The notes beneath the pieces are model-generated. The model had not been told where the DNA came from, did no database searches, and saw only the letters and a program-made list of their open reading frames with translations. The translations under genes were made by a program, and so were the position numbers. A DNA stretch of 64,000 nucleotides, taken from JAPPOI01 sp028818055. Lineage in GTDB: Bacteria > Pseudomonadota > Alphaproteobacteria > Rhodobacterales > Rhodobacteraceae. Position 1 is the first letter of the stretch; each line of letters begins with the position of its first letter. Where the stretch lies: NCBI GenBank assembly GCA_965267405.1, contig OZ253954.1:1612001-1676000 (forward strand), given 5' to 3'. Shown here piece by piece: positions 39,973-49,070 of this stretch.

Positions 39973-42300
39973 TTAACCGGCTTCTTTCCTTCGGTCATCT
40001 TGCGTCGAACTGAAATCTGGTTCGTCGTCAGTGATCGGAAGGGCGGGTGCCGCGTCCAGTGGTTGGGCCAACAGAATGTGATCTATCAAAGCCTGTTTCT
40101 TCAGAGGTTTTGTCAGATAGAAATCTATTCCGGCCTCCAGAATTTCTTCGGCGTCACCATCCATGGCATGTGCGGTCATGGCGACGATCGGGCAGGGGTT
40201 AGTCGTGCCTTCCAACTCAAACGCGCGGATGCGTCTTGCGGCTTCCTTGCCGTCCATCAGTGGCATGGAAATATCGGTGAAGAAGATGTCCGGTCGCCGG
40301 GTCGTGAACGCCTCAACCGCCTCGGCGCCGTTTGTCACGAACTCAAGCTCGATATCGAGGTCTTTCAGCATCTTTTCAAAGACAAACCGGTTGGTCTTGT
40401 TGTCTTCCGCCGCCAATACCCGTACGCGCCGCCGATCATCGGCCGTTGCTGATGTTGGGTCCTCAGCGACCACGGCACTGACACTCACGGTTGGCGTTTC
40501 GTTGGCGCCTATAGTTGTCCCCGGCAGAGAACGCCCCACGGTGTCGGAACGGTCGATCACTGGCTGGGCTTCAGAGTTCAGGAAGATCGCGTCCAACAGG
40601 GCCTCGCGCGAAACAGTCCGACTGAGAACCCGATCAAATTCAACGCGGTTTTGGGTTAAGTGAGTGGGCCCGTCCGCCAAAATTAGAAGACGCCCGGGGC
40701 GGAAACCTTCGGCAAGCTCGGGGCGCGATCCCAACCAATCTGCGGCGGCTCCATTCAAGAATACCAGATCGAACAAGCCCGGGCTTTCGGTCAGGATGGG
40801 TTCGAGTTCATCGGCCCCCTTAGCGCGCAACCCCATGAGTGACAGCTGCTTGACCAACAGGTCACGGCCAACGCCGGGTCGATCCACGACAAAAGCCCGG
40901 TCCAGGTTCTTGGGAAACGAGAAAGTGTCGATGGTTTCATCGCTCAAAGCCTTCAAGGGAATCCCAAAACCAAAGGATGAGCCGCCTCCGAGGGTCGAGT
41001 CGACCCACACATCACCTTTCATGCCCTTTACAAGCTTTCGCGTAATCGCAAGCCCCAGCCCGGTTCCGTCGTGGGTTCGGTTCCGATCATTTTCAACCTG
41101 CTCAAACTCGCGGAAAACGTGGCCAAGTTTGTCTTTTGAAATACCGATCCCCGTGTCCTCGACCGTGATCTGGACAACATAGTCTTCGGCAGTTTCCTCG
41201 GGCAGGCCGACGATACGGACAAGGATATGTCCTGCTTCGGTGAACTTGATGGCATTGCCAACAAGGTTGGTCAGAACCTGTCGAATACGTCCTGCATCGC
41301 CTTCAAATCGCGTTGGCAGGAACAGGTCGTAGTCGATGGCCAGCTCTAAGCCCTTCTCGGCGGCACCGGGGCGCAAAAGCGTCACGACATCGTGCACGCA
41401 CCGTTCCAGATCAAAAGGAGAGGCAACGAAATTCAACTTGTCGGCTTCGATCTTCGAATAATCCAGAACATCGTTGATGATGGACAAAAGCGCTTGGCCA
41501 GACGAGCGGATCGTCTCGACATAAGACAACTGCTCCGGGCTTAATGGCGTTTCGGCCAGGATGTCGGCCATCGCCACAACCCCGTTCATCGGTGTTCTGA
41601 TCTCGTGGCTCATGTTTGCCAGAAACGCTGATTTCGCGCGACTGGCTGTTTCAGCTCTTTCGCGCGCGTCGCTTAGCTGCCCCTCACGGTTTTTCTGTTC
41701 CGTGATGTTCAGCGCGAGTGTCACCAGATCCCCATCACGGGTGCGACGATCGATGAACTGAATGTACTGTCCATTCCACAGCTTCAGTGTTGCGTGTTCG
41801 ATGCGGGTTTGAGCGATGCGGCGCATCATCTTGTGTTGCCAGACCGGGCTTTTGACGCCGCCGGTGTCCACGATGCCTTCTTCTGCCAGCAGTTCGATCA
41901 AATGCGCCATGTCGATCCCGGGCTTCACGGAATCAAGGCCTTCAAAGATCGACAAATAGGCCCTGTTGGCGGCAATTAGCACGTTGTCGGGCCCAAAAAC
42001 AGCAAACCCGTCACGAATGGTTTCAAGCGAGTCCCACAACCGGCGCTCGGCAATTATCGTGGCGCTTTCAGCGCGTTCGAGATCCTCTCGCACATGAGTG
42101 ACTTCGGATTTGAGCGTTTCTGCTTCATCGCGGACACGACCAACTTCCCGTCGCTTCGCCACGATCTCTGTCGATAGCTGGCGCGTCTGTGCTGTGAGCT
42201 GTCGGTTCGCGTCACCCAGTTCTTGTTTCAGCTGCTCAAGGGCTTGCTCGGCGGCGGCGCGCGCGCGCCGCTCGGCGTCAAGCTCGGTGGCTAAATCCAT
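39973..42300 (-). CDS. Hybrid sensor histidine kinase with degenerate and intact receivers
   Basis: A 775-residue cytoplasmic kinase; no membrane helix is seen. Residues about 1-90 are coiled coil. A PAS domain follows (about 92-205: WDSLETIRDGFAVFGPDN...TLALNITEQKNREG). The phospho-acceptor His is H232 in FLANMSHEIRTPMNG. The ATPase domain runs to about 460 (NLVGNAIKF, DTGIGIS, GTGLGLAITRKL). A receiver-like domain (about 480-590) lacks the acceptor Asp: DLVFLNGAA stands where it should be. A normal receiver ends the protein (VLAAEDN, FFTDISMP, YLTKPL). No response regulator gene is adjacent. Confidence 0.93.
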   Translation of the reverse strand: MDLATELDAERRARAAAEQALEQLKQELGDANRQLTAQTRQLSTEIVAKRREVGRVRDEAETLKSEVTHVREDLERAESATIIAERRLWDSLETIRDGFAVFGPDNVLIAANRAYLSIFEGLDSVKPGIDMAHLIELLAEEGIVDTGGVKSPVWQHKMMRRIAQTRIEHATLKLWNGQYIQFIDRRTRDGDLVTLALNITEQKNREGQLSDARERAETASRAKSAFLANMSHEIRTPMNGVVAMADILAETPLSPEQLSYVETIRSSGQALLSIINDVLDYSKIEADKLNFVASPFDLERCVHDVVTLLRPGAAEKGLELAIDYDLFLPTRFEGDAGRIRQVLTNLVGNAIKFTEAGHILVRIVGLPEETAEDYVVQITVEDTGIGISKDKLGHVFREFEQVENDRNRTHDGTGLGLAITRKLVKGMKGDVWVDSTLGGGSSFGFGIPLKALSDETIDTFSFPKNLDRAFVVDRPGVGRDLLVKQLSLMGLRAKGADELEPILTESPGLFDLVFLNGAAADWLGSRPELAEGFRPGRLLILADGPTHLTQNRVEFDRVLSRTVSREALLDAIFLNSEAQPVIDRSDTVGRSLPGTTIGANETPTVSVSAVVAEDPTSATADDRRRVRVLAAEDNKTNRFVFEKMLKDLDIELEFVTNGAEAVEAFTTRRPDIFFTDISMPLMDGKEAARRIRAFELEGTTNPCPIVAMTAHAMDGDAEEILEAGIDFYLTKPLKKQALIDHILLAQPLDAAPALPITDDEPDFSSTQDDRRKEAG

Positions 42301-42382
42301 TGGCCCATCTCCGTCAGAGACCCAAACGTTTGAGTGCTCTGACGCTGTTATCGCCGGGCCGGGTAAATAGCCGATTAACTAA

Positions 42383-43558
42383 TCAGGGTCGTTCGATCGC
42401 CAATGCGATGCCTTGGCCGCCGCCGATGCACATGGTGATCAAGGCGCGCTTGCCACCGATGCGTTCAAGTTCGTAAAGCGCCTTGACCGTGATAATGGCG
42501 CCGGTCGCTCCCACTGGGTGGCCCAGAGCGATTGCTCCCCCGTTTGGGTTCACCTTCTCAGGATCAAGACCCAGCTCTTTTGAAACCGCCAAGGCCTGGG
42601 CTGCAAACGCTTCGTTTGACTCAATGACATCGAAGTCGTCAGCCTTCAGTCCGGTACGCTCAAATAACGCTTGTACAGCCGGTACTGGCCCAATTCCCAT
42701 GACTTCGGGGCGCACACCAGCATGGGCATAGCCGACCACGATTGCTCGGGGCTCTAAACCAGCAACTTCGGCTGCATCCGATCGCGCAAGAACCAGTGCC
42801 GCCGCGCCATCGTTGATGCCGCTGGCATTGCCTGCTGTGACCGTTCCGTCCTTCTGGAAAACAGCACGTAATCCAGCCAGAGCTTCGGCTGTCGTTTCCT
42901 TGGGGTGTTCGTCTGTGTCGAATGAAACGGTGTCGCGTCGAACCTTGACGTTCACGGGTATAATCTGGTCGTTGAACCGACCTTCAGCGATCGCGCGTGC
43001 TGCACGTGTCTGGCTCTCCAACGCAAAGGCGTCCTGAGCCTCACGGCTGATGTCGTGTTCGGCTGCAACGTTTTCTGCGGTCACGCCCATGTGGCCCGTG
43101 CCAAATGGGCAATTTAATGCTCCAAGCATCATGTCTTGCATGCCGGCGTCACCCATCTTTTGACCCCAGCGAGCGGCTGGCATCACATAAGGCGAACGGC
43201 TCATGCTTTCGGCGCCACCGGCCAAAGCGAACTTGGCATCGCCAAGTGACAGCGACTGAACGGCGGAAACGATTGCTTGAACTCCGGACCCGCACAAGCG
43301 GTTCACATTCATGGCAGGCGTCGTGTCCGGCACGCCGGCTTCCATTGCAGCGGCGCGGCTCAGATACATGTCGCGCGGTTCGGTGTTGATGACATGCCCG
43401 AATGTGACGGTACCAATCTGATCAGGCGCTACGCCAGCACGATCTATCGCTGCCCGGCTTACTTCGGCTCCCAGCGCAATTGGGGCTGTTCCGGCCAATG
43501 CTCCACCAAACGTACCAATGGCCGTGCGGGCTCCTGAAAGTATGACGACATCTGACAT
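42383..43558 (-). CDS. Acetyl-CoA acetyltransferase / thiolase family protein
   Basis: A 391-residue thiolase. The nucleophile Cys is in NRLCGSGVQAI (about residue 89); GHPVGATGA holds the catalytic His and CIGGGQG near the C-terminus holds the acid/base Cys. NEAFAAQALAVSKELGLD is the usual substrate-side block. Enzymes of this type make acetoacetyl-CoA (PhaA/AtoB) or cleave 3-ketoacyl-CoAs (BktB/FadA). The CIGGGQG form and stand-alone position do not decide between these. No PHB or beta-oxidation genes adjoin it. Confidence 0.92.
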   Translation of the reverse strand: MSDVVILSGARTAIGTFGGALAGTAPIALGAEVSRAAIDRAGVAPDQIGTVTFGHVINTEPRDMYLSRAAAMEAGVPDTTPAMNVNRLCGSGVQAIVSAVQSLSLGDAKFALAGGAESMSRSPYVMPAARWGQKMGDAGMQDMMLGALNCPFGTGHMGVTAENVAAEHDISREAQDAFALESQTRAARAIAEGRFNDQIIPVNVKVRRDTVSFDTDEHPKETTAEALAGLRAVFQKDGTVTAGNASGINDGAAALVLARSDAAEVAGLEPRAIVVGYAHAGVRPEVMGIGPVPAVQALFERTGLKADDFDVIESNEAFAAQALAVSKELGLDPEKVNPNGGAIALGHPVGATGAIITVKALYELERIGGKRALITMCIGGGQGIALAIERP

Positions 43559-43716
43559 GGCAATTCACCCCTTGATTGACTTTGGCAGTATATCGCCCGA
43601 TCCGCATCGCAATGAAACTGTGACCTCGCGCTAACACGCCGTAACGCTACGTTCCTCGCGGTGTTGACGGCGCTATATCAGCGCGCAACAAAGCCTCAGT
43701 CTGTGGAGATATGCCA

Positions 43717-43797
43717 ATGGGTGACCTGATTTTCTGGATTGTGGTGCTGATTGCACTCTTTTTCGGTTTCCGCTGGCTGCAAAACCGAAAGAAATAG
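43717..43797 (+). CDS. 26-residue single-helix membrane peptide
   Basis: ATG 43717 opens a 26-codon ORF: one hydrophobic helix (DLIFWIVVLIALFFGFRW) followed by LQNRKK, the inside-positive end of a small membrane protein. GGAG (43705-43708) sits 8 bases before this ATG; an ATG six bases earlier (43711) would be too close. It ends 77 bases before typA on the same strand. It is shorter than usual gene-calling limits and so easily missed. Function unknown. Confidence 0.65.
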   Translation: MGDLIFWIVVLIALFFGFRWLQNRKK

Positions 43798-43874
43798 CAC
43801 CGTTCGGTGAATTCGGGTGGACCGCAGGGCAGCAACCGTTTAAGCGCGGCGCGAACTCCCAAGGACACTGACCA

Positions 43875-45695
43875 ATGGACCTTCGCAATATCGCGATTAT
43901 CGCGCACGTCGATCACGGCAAAACGACGCTTGTCGATGCGCTTCTGGCTCAATCCGGCACCTTCCGCGAAGGGCAGGCAGTGACCGAGCGCGCGCTCGAC
44001 AGCAATGATCTCGAACGTGAACGCGGCATCACCATTCTGGCCAAGGCAACGTCGGTCGAATGGCATGGCACACGTATCAATATCGTCGACACGCCGGGCC
44101 ACGCTGACTTCGGTGGTGAAGTTGAACGCATCTTGTCGATGGTTGACGGTGTGGTTCTCCTTGTCGATGCCGCCGAAGGCCCAATGCCACAGACGAAATT
44201 CGTGACGTCCAAGGCGCTTGCTCTTGGTCTGCGTCCCATTGTTGTGCTGAACAAGGTCGACAAGCCGGATGCAGAACCAGACCGGGCGCTGGATGAAGTG
44301 TTCGATCTCTTCGCGGCACTTGATGCCAATGAAGACCAACTGGACTTCCCCCATCTTTACGCATCTGGCCGTTCCGGCTGGTGCGACGCCGATCTTGATG
44401 GTCCACGCAAAGATCTTTCGGCGCTATTCAATTTGATCGTCAATCATGTGCCCGCCCCACGCCAACAAGCACGTGATGGCGAAGACTTCCAAATGCTAGC
44501 GACAACCCTGGGTTCGGATCCGTATCTGGGCCGTATCCTGACCGGGCGCGTCGAAAGCGGGCGCCTTAAGGTTGGCGCGACGGTTCAGGCACTTTCGCGC
44601 ATTGGCGAAAAGATTGAACAGTTTCGTGTCACCAAGATCTTGGCATTCCGGGGATTGGCACAACAGCCAATCGATGAGGCCGTAGCTGGAGACATCGTCA
44701 GCCTTGCCGGCATGTCCAAGGCGACTGTGTCGGATACCATCGGTGCGCTGGCCATCGAAGAGCCTTTGCCAGCCCAACCCATCGATCCGCCAACCATCAG
44801 TGTTACATTCGGGATCAATGACAGCCCGCTCGCGGGTCGCGACGGAAAGAAAGTGCAAAGCCGGGTCATCCGCGATCGTCTGATGAAAGAGGCTGAATCC
44901 AACGTCGCCATTCGTATCAGCGACACACCGGGCGGCGAAGCATTTGAGGTTGCGGGCCGCGGCGAACTCCAGATGGGTGTTCTGATTGAAAACATGCGCC
45001 GCGAAGGGTTTGAACTCAGCATCTCCCGGCCCCAGGTTCTCACCCGTGAGATCGACGGTGTGCGTCATGAACCTGTTGAGGAAGTCACCATCGACGTCGA
45101 CGACAGCTACTCAGGCGCCGTAATTGAAAAACTCACGGGGCCGCGCAAAGGCGAACTGGTCGAAATGAAATCTGCCGGGGCGGACAAGACCCGCATCGTC
45201 GCGCATGTGCCGTCGCGCGGACTGATCGGCTATCACGGCGAGTTCCTGACAGACACGCGCGGCACAGGGGTTCTGAACCGCGTGTTCCATGATTGGCAGC
45301 CTTGGAAAGGTCCCATCCCGGGTCGCCGCGCTGGCGTCCTGATCTCGATTGAAAACGGCACCTCGGTTGCCTTCGCTCTTTTCAATCTGGAAGACCGCGG
45401 GAAAATGTTTATCGGCGCACAGGAAGACGTCTACGAAGGCATGATCATCGGTGAGCATTCGCGCGACAATGATCTGGAAGTGAATCCTCTGAAGGGCAAG
45501 AAACTGACCAACATCCGGGCCTCTGGCTCGGACGAGGCGGTTCGGCTCACAACACCGGTCCGAATGTCGCTCGAGGAAGCCATCGCCTACATCGACGATG
45601 ATGAACTCGTCGAGGTTACGCCAAACGCCATTCGCTTACGAAAACGCTATCTCGACCCGCACGAACGCAAGCGCCAAGCCAGAGCGGCCGGGTAG
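43875..45695 (+). CDS. typA: Translational GTPase TypA/BipA
   Basis: A 606-residue ribosome-associated GTPase. The G domain has AHVDHGKTTLVDALL (P-loop), RERGITI (switch I), DTPGHADF (switch II) and LNKVDKPDAEPD. Domain II starts near 205, and EF-G-like domains III and V follow, with the BipA-specific C-terminal domain ending YLDPHERKRQARAAG. In E. coli BipA supports 50S assembly at low temperature and stress responses. Length matches the family. Confidence 0.96.
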   Translation: MDLRNIAIIAHVDHGKTTLVDALLAQSGTFREGQAVTERALDSNDLERERGITILAKATSVEWHGTRINIVDTPGHADFGGEVERILSMVDGVVLLVDAAEGPMPQTKFVTSKALALGLRPIVVLNKVDKPDAEPDRALDEVFDLFAALDANEDQLDFPHLYASGRSGWCDADLDGPRKDLSALFNLIVNHVPAPRQQARDGEDFQMLATTLGSDPYLGRILTGRVESGRLKVGATVQALSRIGEKIEQFRVTKILAFRGLAQQPIDEAVAGDIVSLAGMSKATVSDTIGALAIEEPLPAQPIDPPTISVTFGINDSPLAGRDGKKVQSRVIRDRLMKEAESNVAIRISDTPGGEAFEVAGRGELQMGVLIENMRREGFELSISRPQVLTREIDGVRHEPVEEVTIDVDDSYSGAVIEKLTGPRKGELVEMKSAGADKTRIVAHVPSRGLIGYHGEFLTDTRGTGVLNRVFHDWQPWKGPIPGRRAGVLISIENGTSVAFALFNLEDRGKMFIGAQEDVYEGMIIGEHSRDNDLEVNPLKGKKLTNIRASGSDEAVRLTTPVRMSLEEAIAYIDDDELVEVTPNAIRLRKRYLDPHERKRQARAAG

Positions 45696-45712
45696 GTCTA
45701 GTCACCGACCGC

Positions 45713-46399
45713 TTAGAACCGACCCCGGTCGAGGACTATTTTTCCGGACGACAGGCCGTCGATGTATCGGCACGCGTTTTCGCGTTGGTTCAGATGCGCC
45801 CAGACTTTTTGCGCGAATAGGTCAGGGGCCATGAACAAGATTATCGCGCTCAACTCCTCTGACGAAACGCGATCTTGGATACCAGATCTCTCGATAAACT
45901 TTTGCCGCGATTTGGTGTCCAGCGACATGACCTGCATGGAATAGGCGACATACTCGTCCGCGACTACACAACTCTCAAACGGGCAAGGCAGTCCGTCGTT
46001 GGCGGCGTGAGTCAATTCATGAATCACCACGCTGCGAAAGTATTCATCGATATTCAGGTGGGAAAACGCGCTTTCCGGCAGTCGCCGTTCTTGCATTTCT
46101 GAGGGTTCAAGAAGTTCGATTGTGTCCTCTCCACAGTGGTAAAGTGCTACGCAACCTTCCTTCAAATCGTGGACCACATTTATCTGTATTGGCCGAAGGA
46201 TTTTCGGCACGCCGCAGCTTTCGAACAATGCCAAAGCCCTTCGGCTGGCTGTGCAAACCTGTTCAGCTGTTTCTGTATTCTGAGAAGAAACAGAAACGTA
46301 AGGGCCGCATTGAACTTTCTCTGCCGAAATCAGGGTTGGAAATGTTATTAAAAGGACAGTTTCGGCAGCGATCAATAAGCGTCTGAGTTCCGCCAACAT
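45713..46399 (-). CDS. Exported protein with HELTH metalloprotease motif, unknown family
   Basis: A 228-residue protein with a signal-like N-terminus (about 1-26, LLIAAETVLLITFPTLISA). SVVIHELTHAAND (about 126-138) is an HExxH zinc-peptidase motif, and DEYVAYSMQVMSLD about 15 residues on provides a possible third ligand Glu in EYVAY. Seven cysteines, several in pairs (CGP, VCTAS, ESCGVP, EGC, YHCGED, PCPFESC), suggest disulfides in the periplasm. It may belong to a small uncharacterised group in Rhodobacterales (DUF6639-like from memory). Substrate unknown. It is followed across the gap by the convergent typA end. Confidence 0.75.
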   Translation of the reverse strand: MLAELRRLLIAAETVLLITFPTLISAEKVQCGPYVSVSSQNTETAEQVCTASRRALALFESCGVPKILRPIQINVVHDLKEGCVALYHCGEDTIELLEPSEMQERRLPESAFSHLNIDEYFRSVVIHELTHAANDGLPCPFESCVVADEYVAYSMQVMSLDTKSRQKFIERSGIQDRVSSEELSAIILFMAPDLFAQKVWAHLNQRENACRYIDGLSSGKIVLDRGRF

Positions 46400-46463
46400 C
46401 GCGCTATCCTTGAATGCAGTTCCTCAAGTTTGCCGGATTGCGACGCGTTGTCATTGACGCTGG

Positions 46464-46976
46464 TCAACCGTCACTTGGTTTTTGGTCCAACCGTTGCAAC
46501 TCCAAATAGACACTATCACACCATTCGTCTCCGACACGAATTGTCCGCTTTGCCCGACCGGTTTCGCGAAATCCCAACTTGGCCAAAAGCGTTAAAGACG
46601 CCACATTCCGCGGGTCCACGTCCGCTTCAATCCGGCTCATCGGCAGGGTCTCGAAAGCATGAGGAATAACCGCGCTTAGGGCCTCAAATGCAAGCCCTTG
46701 CCCCCAATACTTGGGATGCAGGATGAAGCCGACTTCACCAAGCCTCCAACACCCAGCCTTGCCAATCACCTGGCCCTGATACTCGACAACAAAGTCATCA
46801 CTTTCGGTGGGCGATGCAGCGACCATGCCACGCAAAAGTTGCTCGGTTTGAGATACATCTTCAAACGGCAGGCTGTCCCAATACCGCATCGCGTCATTGT
46901 TTGAAAAAACCGCATGGAGATCCTCGAGATCTTCCATTTGAGCACGCCGAAGGAACAGTCTTTGCGTCGTAATCAT
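46464..46976 (-). CDS. GNAT family N-acetyltransferase (RimJ/RimL-like)
   Basis: A 170-residue acetyltransferase. ITTQRLFLRRAQMEDLEDLHAVFSNNDAMRYWD is the typical start. VGFILHPKYWGQGLAFEALSAVIPHAF (about 86-112) carries the acetyl-CoA pyrophosphate loop (Q/R-x-x-G-x-G/A in YWGQGLA). VDPRNVASLTLLAKLGFRETG follows. Targets of this group are protein N-termini, antibiotics or small amines; none can be specified here. Confidence 0.88.
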   Translation of the reverse strand: MITTQRLFLRRAQMEDLEDLHAVFSNNDAMRYWDSLPFEDVSQTEQLLRGMVAASPTESDDFVVEYQGQVIGKAGCWRLGEVGFILHPKYWGQGLAFEALSAVIPHAFETLPMSRIEADVDPRNVASLTLLAKLGFRETGRAKRTIRVGDEWCDSVYLELQRLDQKPSDG

Positions 46977-47023
46977 TTCACTCTGTATTGGCGGCGCGCC
47001 TGACGGTGCGACTCCAGATCAAT

Positions 47024-47767
47024 CTAAATGAACTCAGCTACGGCACCTGTCGGCTCCAGCGCCAGCGCGAGCGCCTCTCCAACATCTACCGACCGGTTGA
47101 ATATCGCACGACCAACGATCGCGCCCGAAACGCGCGGAACGAACTTGAGCCTTGAAATATCATCCAGCGACCGGACCAAGCCACTGGATATGACGGGCGC
47201 TTTGGCCAAACCCGCCAGCCTTGTCGTAAGCGCAAGTGCGTCGTCGGCCTCGTCGAGGTCGGCGTCGATGTCGGTCACGATAATTGCAGCCAGCGGATCG
47301 TCTTCAAATGTCTTCAGAAACTCTTCCGGGGTAAACGCACTGGTTTGCCGCCAGCCATGGCTCATGACGCGTCCTTTATAGACGTCGATAGCCAGCACGA
47401 TCTGGTCGGGAAAGAGCTTCGCCGCGTGTTTCACAAGATCGGGCTGAGCCAGGGCGACAGTGCCAAGCACGATGCGACCTGCGCCGCGTTCCACGCCGTC
47501 TTCGATGGCATGCATGGAACGAAATCCCCCGCCAAGTTGGATCGGGGTGCCTGCGCGCTTTATGATTTCATCGACCAAATCGCGGTTGCCTTCGGTCCCG
47601 CCGATCGCATCAAAGTCGGTGATATGCACCCATTCGGCACCGGCTGCAGCGAACTCCATCGCCTTTTCAATCGGGTCGACATGCCAAATCTGTGGTTCGT
47701 CGATACGGCCTCGAACAAGGCTCACGCAGTGCCCATTCATAAGCTCAATTGTCGGGTAGATGATCAT
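47024..47767 (-). CDS. HisA-like beta/alpha-barrel protein, catalytic Asp8 replaced by Glu
   Basis: A 247-residue phosphate-binding barrel of the HisA/HisF family. The N-terminus MIIYPTIELMNGHCVSLVRG aligns with PAIDLKDGKVVRLxxG of HisA, so catalytic Asp8 is Glu8 here. Asp128 in VLAIDVYKGRVMSHGW is kept as the second catalytic acid. The phosphate sites are near QLGGGFRS and PVISSGLVRSLDD, the latter differing from the usual ASGG. TDIDADLDEADDAL replaces TDIxxDGTLxGPN. No other his gene is in the window. It may be a paralog with a changed substrate rather than the ProFAR isomerase of histidine synthesis. Confidence 0.8.
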   Translation of the reverse strand: MIIYPTIELMNGHCVSLVRGRIDEPQIWHVDPIEKAMEFAAAGAEWVHITDFDAIGGTEGNRDLVDEIIKRAGTPIQLGGGFRSMHAIEDGVERGAGRIVLGTVALAQPDLVKHAAKLFPDQIVLAIDVYKGRVMSHGWRQTSAFTPEEFLKTFEDDPLAAIIVTDIDADLDEADDALALTTRLAGLAKAPVISSGLVRSLDDISRLKFVPRVSGAIVGRAIFNRSVDVGEALALALEPTGAVAEFI

Positions 47768-47893
47768 GATCGCCTCCACGTCGTGCTGAGTCGACCATAC
47801 CACAAGCAGGCTTTTGACGCTTTCTTGGAAGCGACACGTCAGAGTTTCTTTCGGACGAAGCCCGATTTCGGGATCAATCAGGTGATTGAAACG

Positions 47894-48949
47894 CTAGTTT
47901 CCAAACCATTCTCGTGACAGCTCGGAATAGCCTCCAGTCTCCGCCAATCTTAGCAGTATCCGGTTGATCGGTTCGCGCAGATCACTTCCGGGAGGCAACG
48001 CAATGCCATAGTCTTCAGGTCGAAAAATTCGCTCCAGAAGTTGGGCGTCTGCAGTGGGGTTTTGTTGCAAGTAATACGCCAGGATCGGTCCATCAAAGAC
48101 AACGGCATCCAGTTTATTTTCCTCAAACTCTGCAATCAGCGCTAGATAGGTCGGGTACGTTTGGTGCGCGATGTCCCGTTCGCCCAAAAAGTTACTGGCC
48201 GTAGACCCCGAAGTTGTGCCCACGCGGCGGCCATCCAAGTCGCCCAATGACTGGATTGAGCCTGTAATTGCCTCGACGGTCAGCGATGCGGTGATGTTGG
48301 CAACGAAAATCGAGACAACAAACAAACTGGATATGACCATGAAGACACCGAGAATTCGGCCCAAGATGGTGCGCGGGACATTCACTTCAAACCCGCCATT
48401 GATCACAAGGTTCAACGCCCACCAGAACGATGGAAACATCGCTTCTTTCGGCGCCTGATCAAAGTAAGGTTGCTGTTTTCGTTCCAAGGCGTACATCAAC
48501 ATTCCAAGAACAAAGAGCGCGCCAAACGCCATCAATACCCAAGCCAGAAGCTCCCACCTGAAGATGATGTCCCAGATGCTCACCGCCGATGACGTACCGG
48601 ACACCATGATCTGCAGGCCGCTGGCGTAAATCGGTTGAGTAAAGTCCATCTCGGCCTCGCGGGCCGATGTGATCGAAATGTTTGCAGCAGCGCCATCGAC
48701 TTCACCGCTGGCAACAGATGCGAGCATTCCGGAAAAGTCGTTCACGAAAGTAAAGGAAACTTCCCGCCCCAAGCCATTTGCCAACTCACGCATTAACTCG
48801 ATGCTGAATCCGGTCGCTTTGCCTCCCTCTTCGAATGCGAAGGGTGGCCGTTCAATCGTCAGAAAGTTCAGCTGGGTGTCTTGGGCTTTGGCGGCGTTCC
48901 CAATGAAAACGCTGATCAGAGCGACAAAGACGAAGTTGAGTATTCGCAT
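47894..48949 (-). CDS. Prokaryotic ionotropic glutamate receptor-like channel (GluR0-like)
   Basis: A 351-residue protein. Signal peptide about 1-22. The solute-binding fold is split: first segment about 27-115 (TIERPPFAFEEGGKATGFSIELMRELA, then ISITSAREAEMDFTQPI with ligand Arg97). M1 is about 134-155, a re-entrant pore helix about 172-190 (FPSFWWALNLVINGGFEVNVP), M2 about 195-222 (LGRILGVFMVISSLFVVSIFVANITASLT). The second binding segment is 230-351. The SFWWAL...GRILG frame is that of GluR0, but the TVGYGD potassium filter is absent. Likely ligand an amino acid; ion selectivity unknown. Confidence 0.85.
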   Translation of the reverse strand: MRILNFVFVALISVFIGNAAKAQDTQLNFLTIERPPFAFEEGGKATGFSIELMRELANGLGREVSFTFVNDFSGMLASVASGEVDGAAANISITSAREAEMDFTQPIYASGLQIMVSGTSSAVSIWDIIFRWELLAWVLMAFGALFVLGMLMYALERKQQPYFDQAPKEAMFPSFWWALNLVINGGFEVNVPRTILGRILGVFMVISSLFVVSIFVANITASLTVEAITGSIQSLGDLDGRRVGTTSGSTASNFLGERDIAHQTYPTYLALIAEFEENKLDAVVFDGPILAYYLQQNPTADAQLLERIFRPEDYGIALPPGSDLREPINRILLRLAETGGYSELSREWFGN

Positions 48950-49070
48950 TAGCGCCGTTTCGTGAGTGTGTGTCGATTAACGACTAAACGCACAAACAGC
49001 CAACTCCAAGCTAATTCCGCACAATGGCTTGGGATCTAACCTGTTGGAAAATGGAAGATTGCCGCGAATT

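Noticed and set aside
43647..44354. 235-codon minus-strand open frame over the start of typA
   Set aside because: It lies antisense to typA, has no domain or start signal, and its composition mirrors typA codon structure.
47024..47767. Straight call as histidine-biosynthesis HisA
   Set aside because: Glu replaces catalytic Asp8 and the loops differ, with no his neighbours; kept only as HisA-like.
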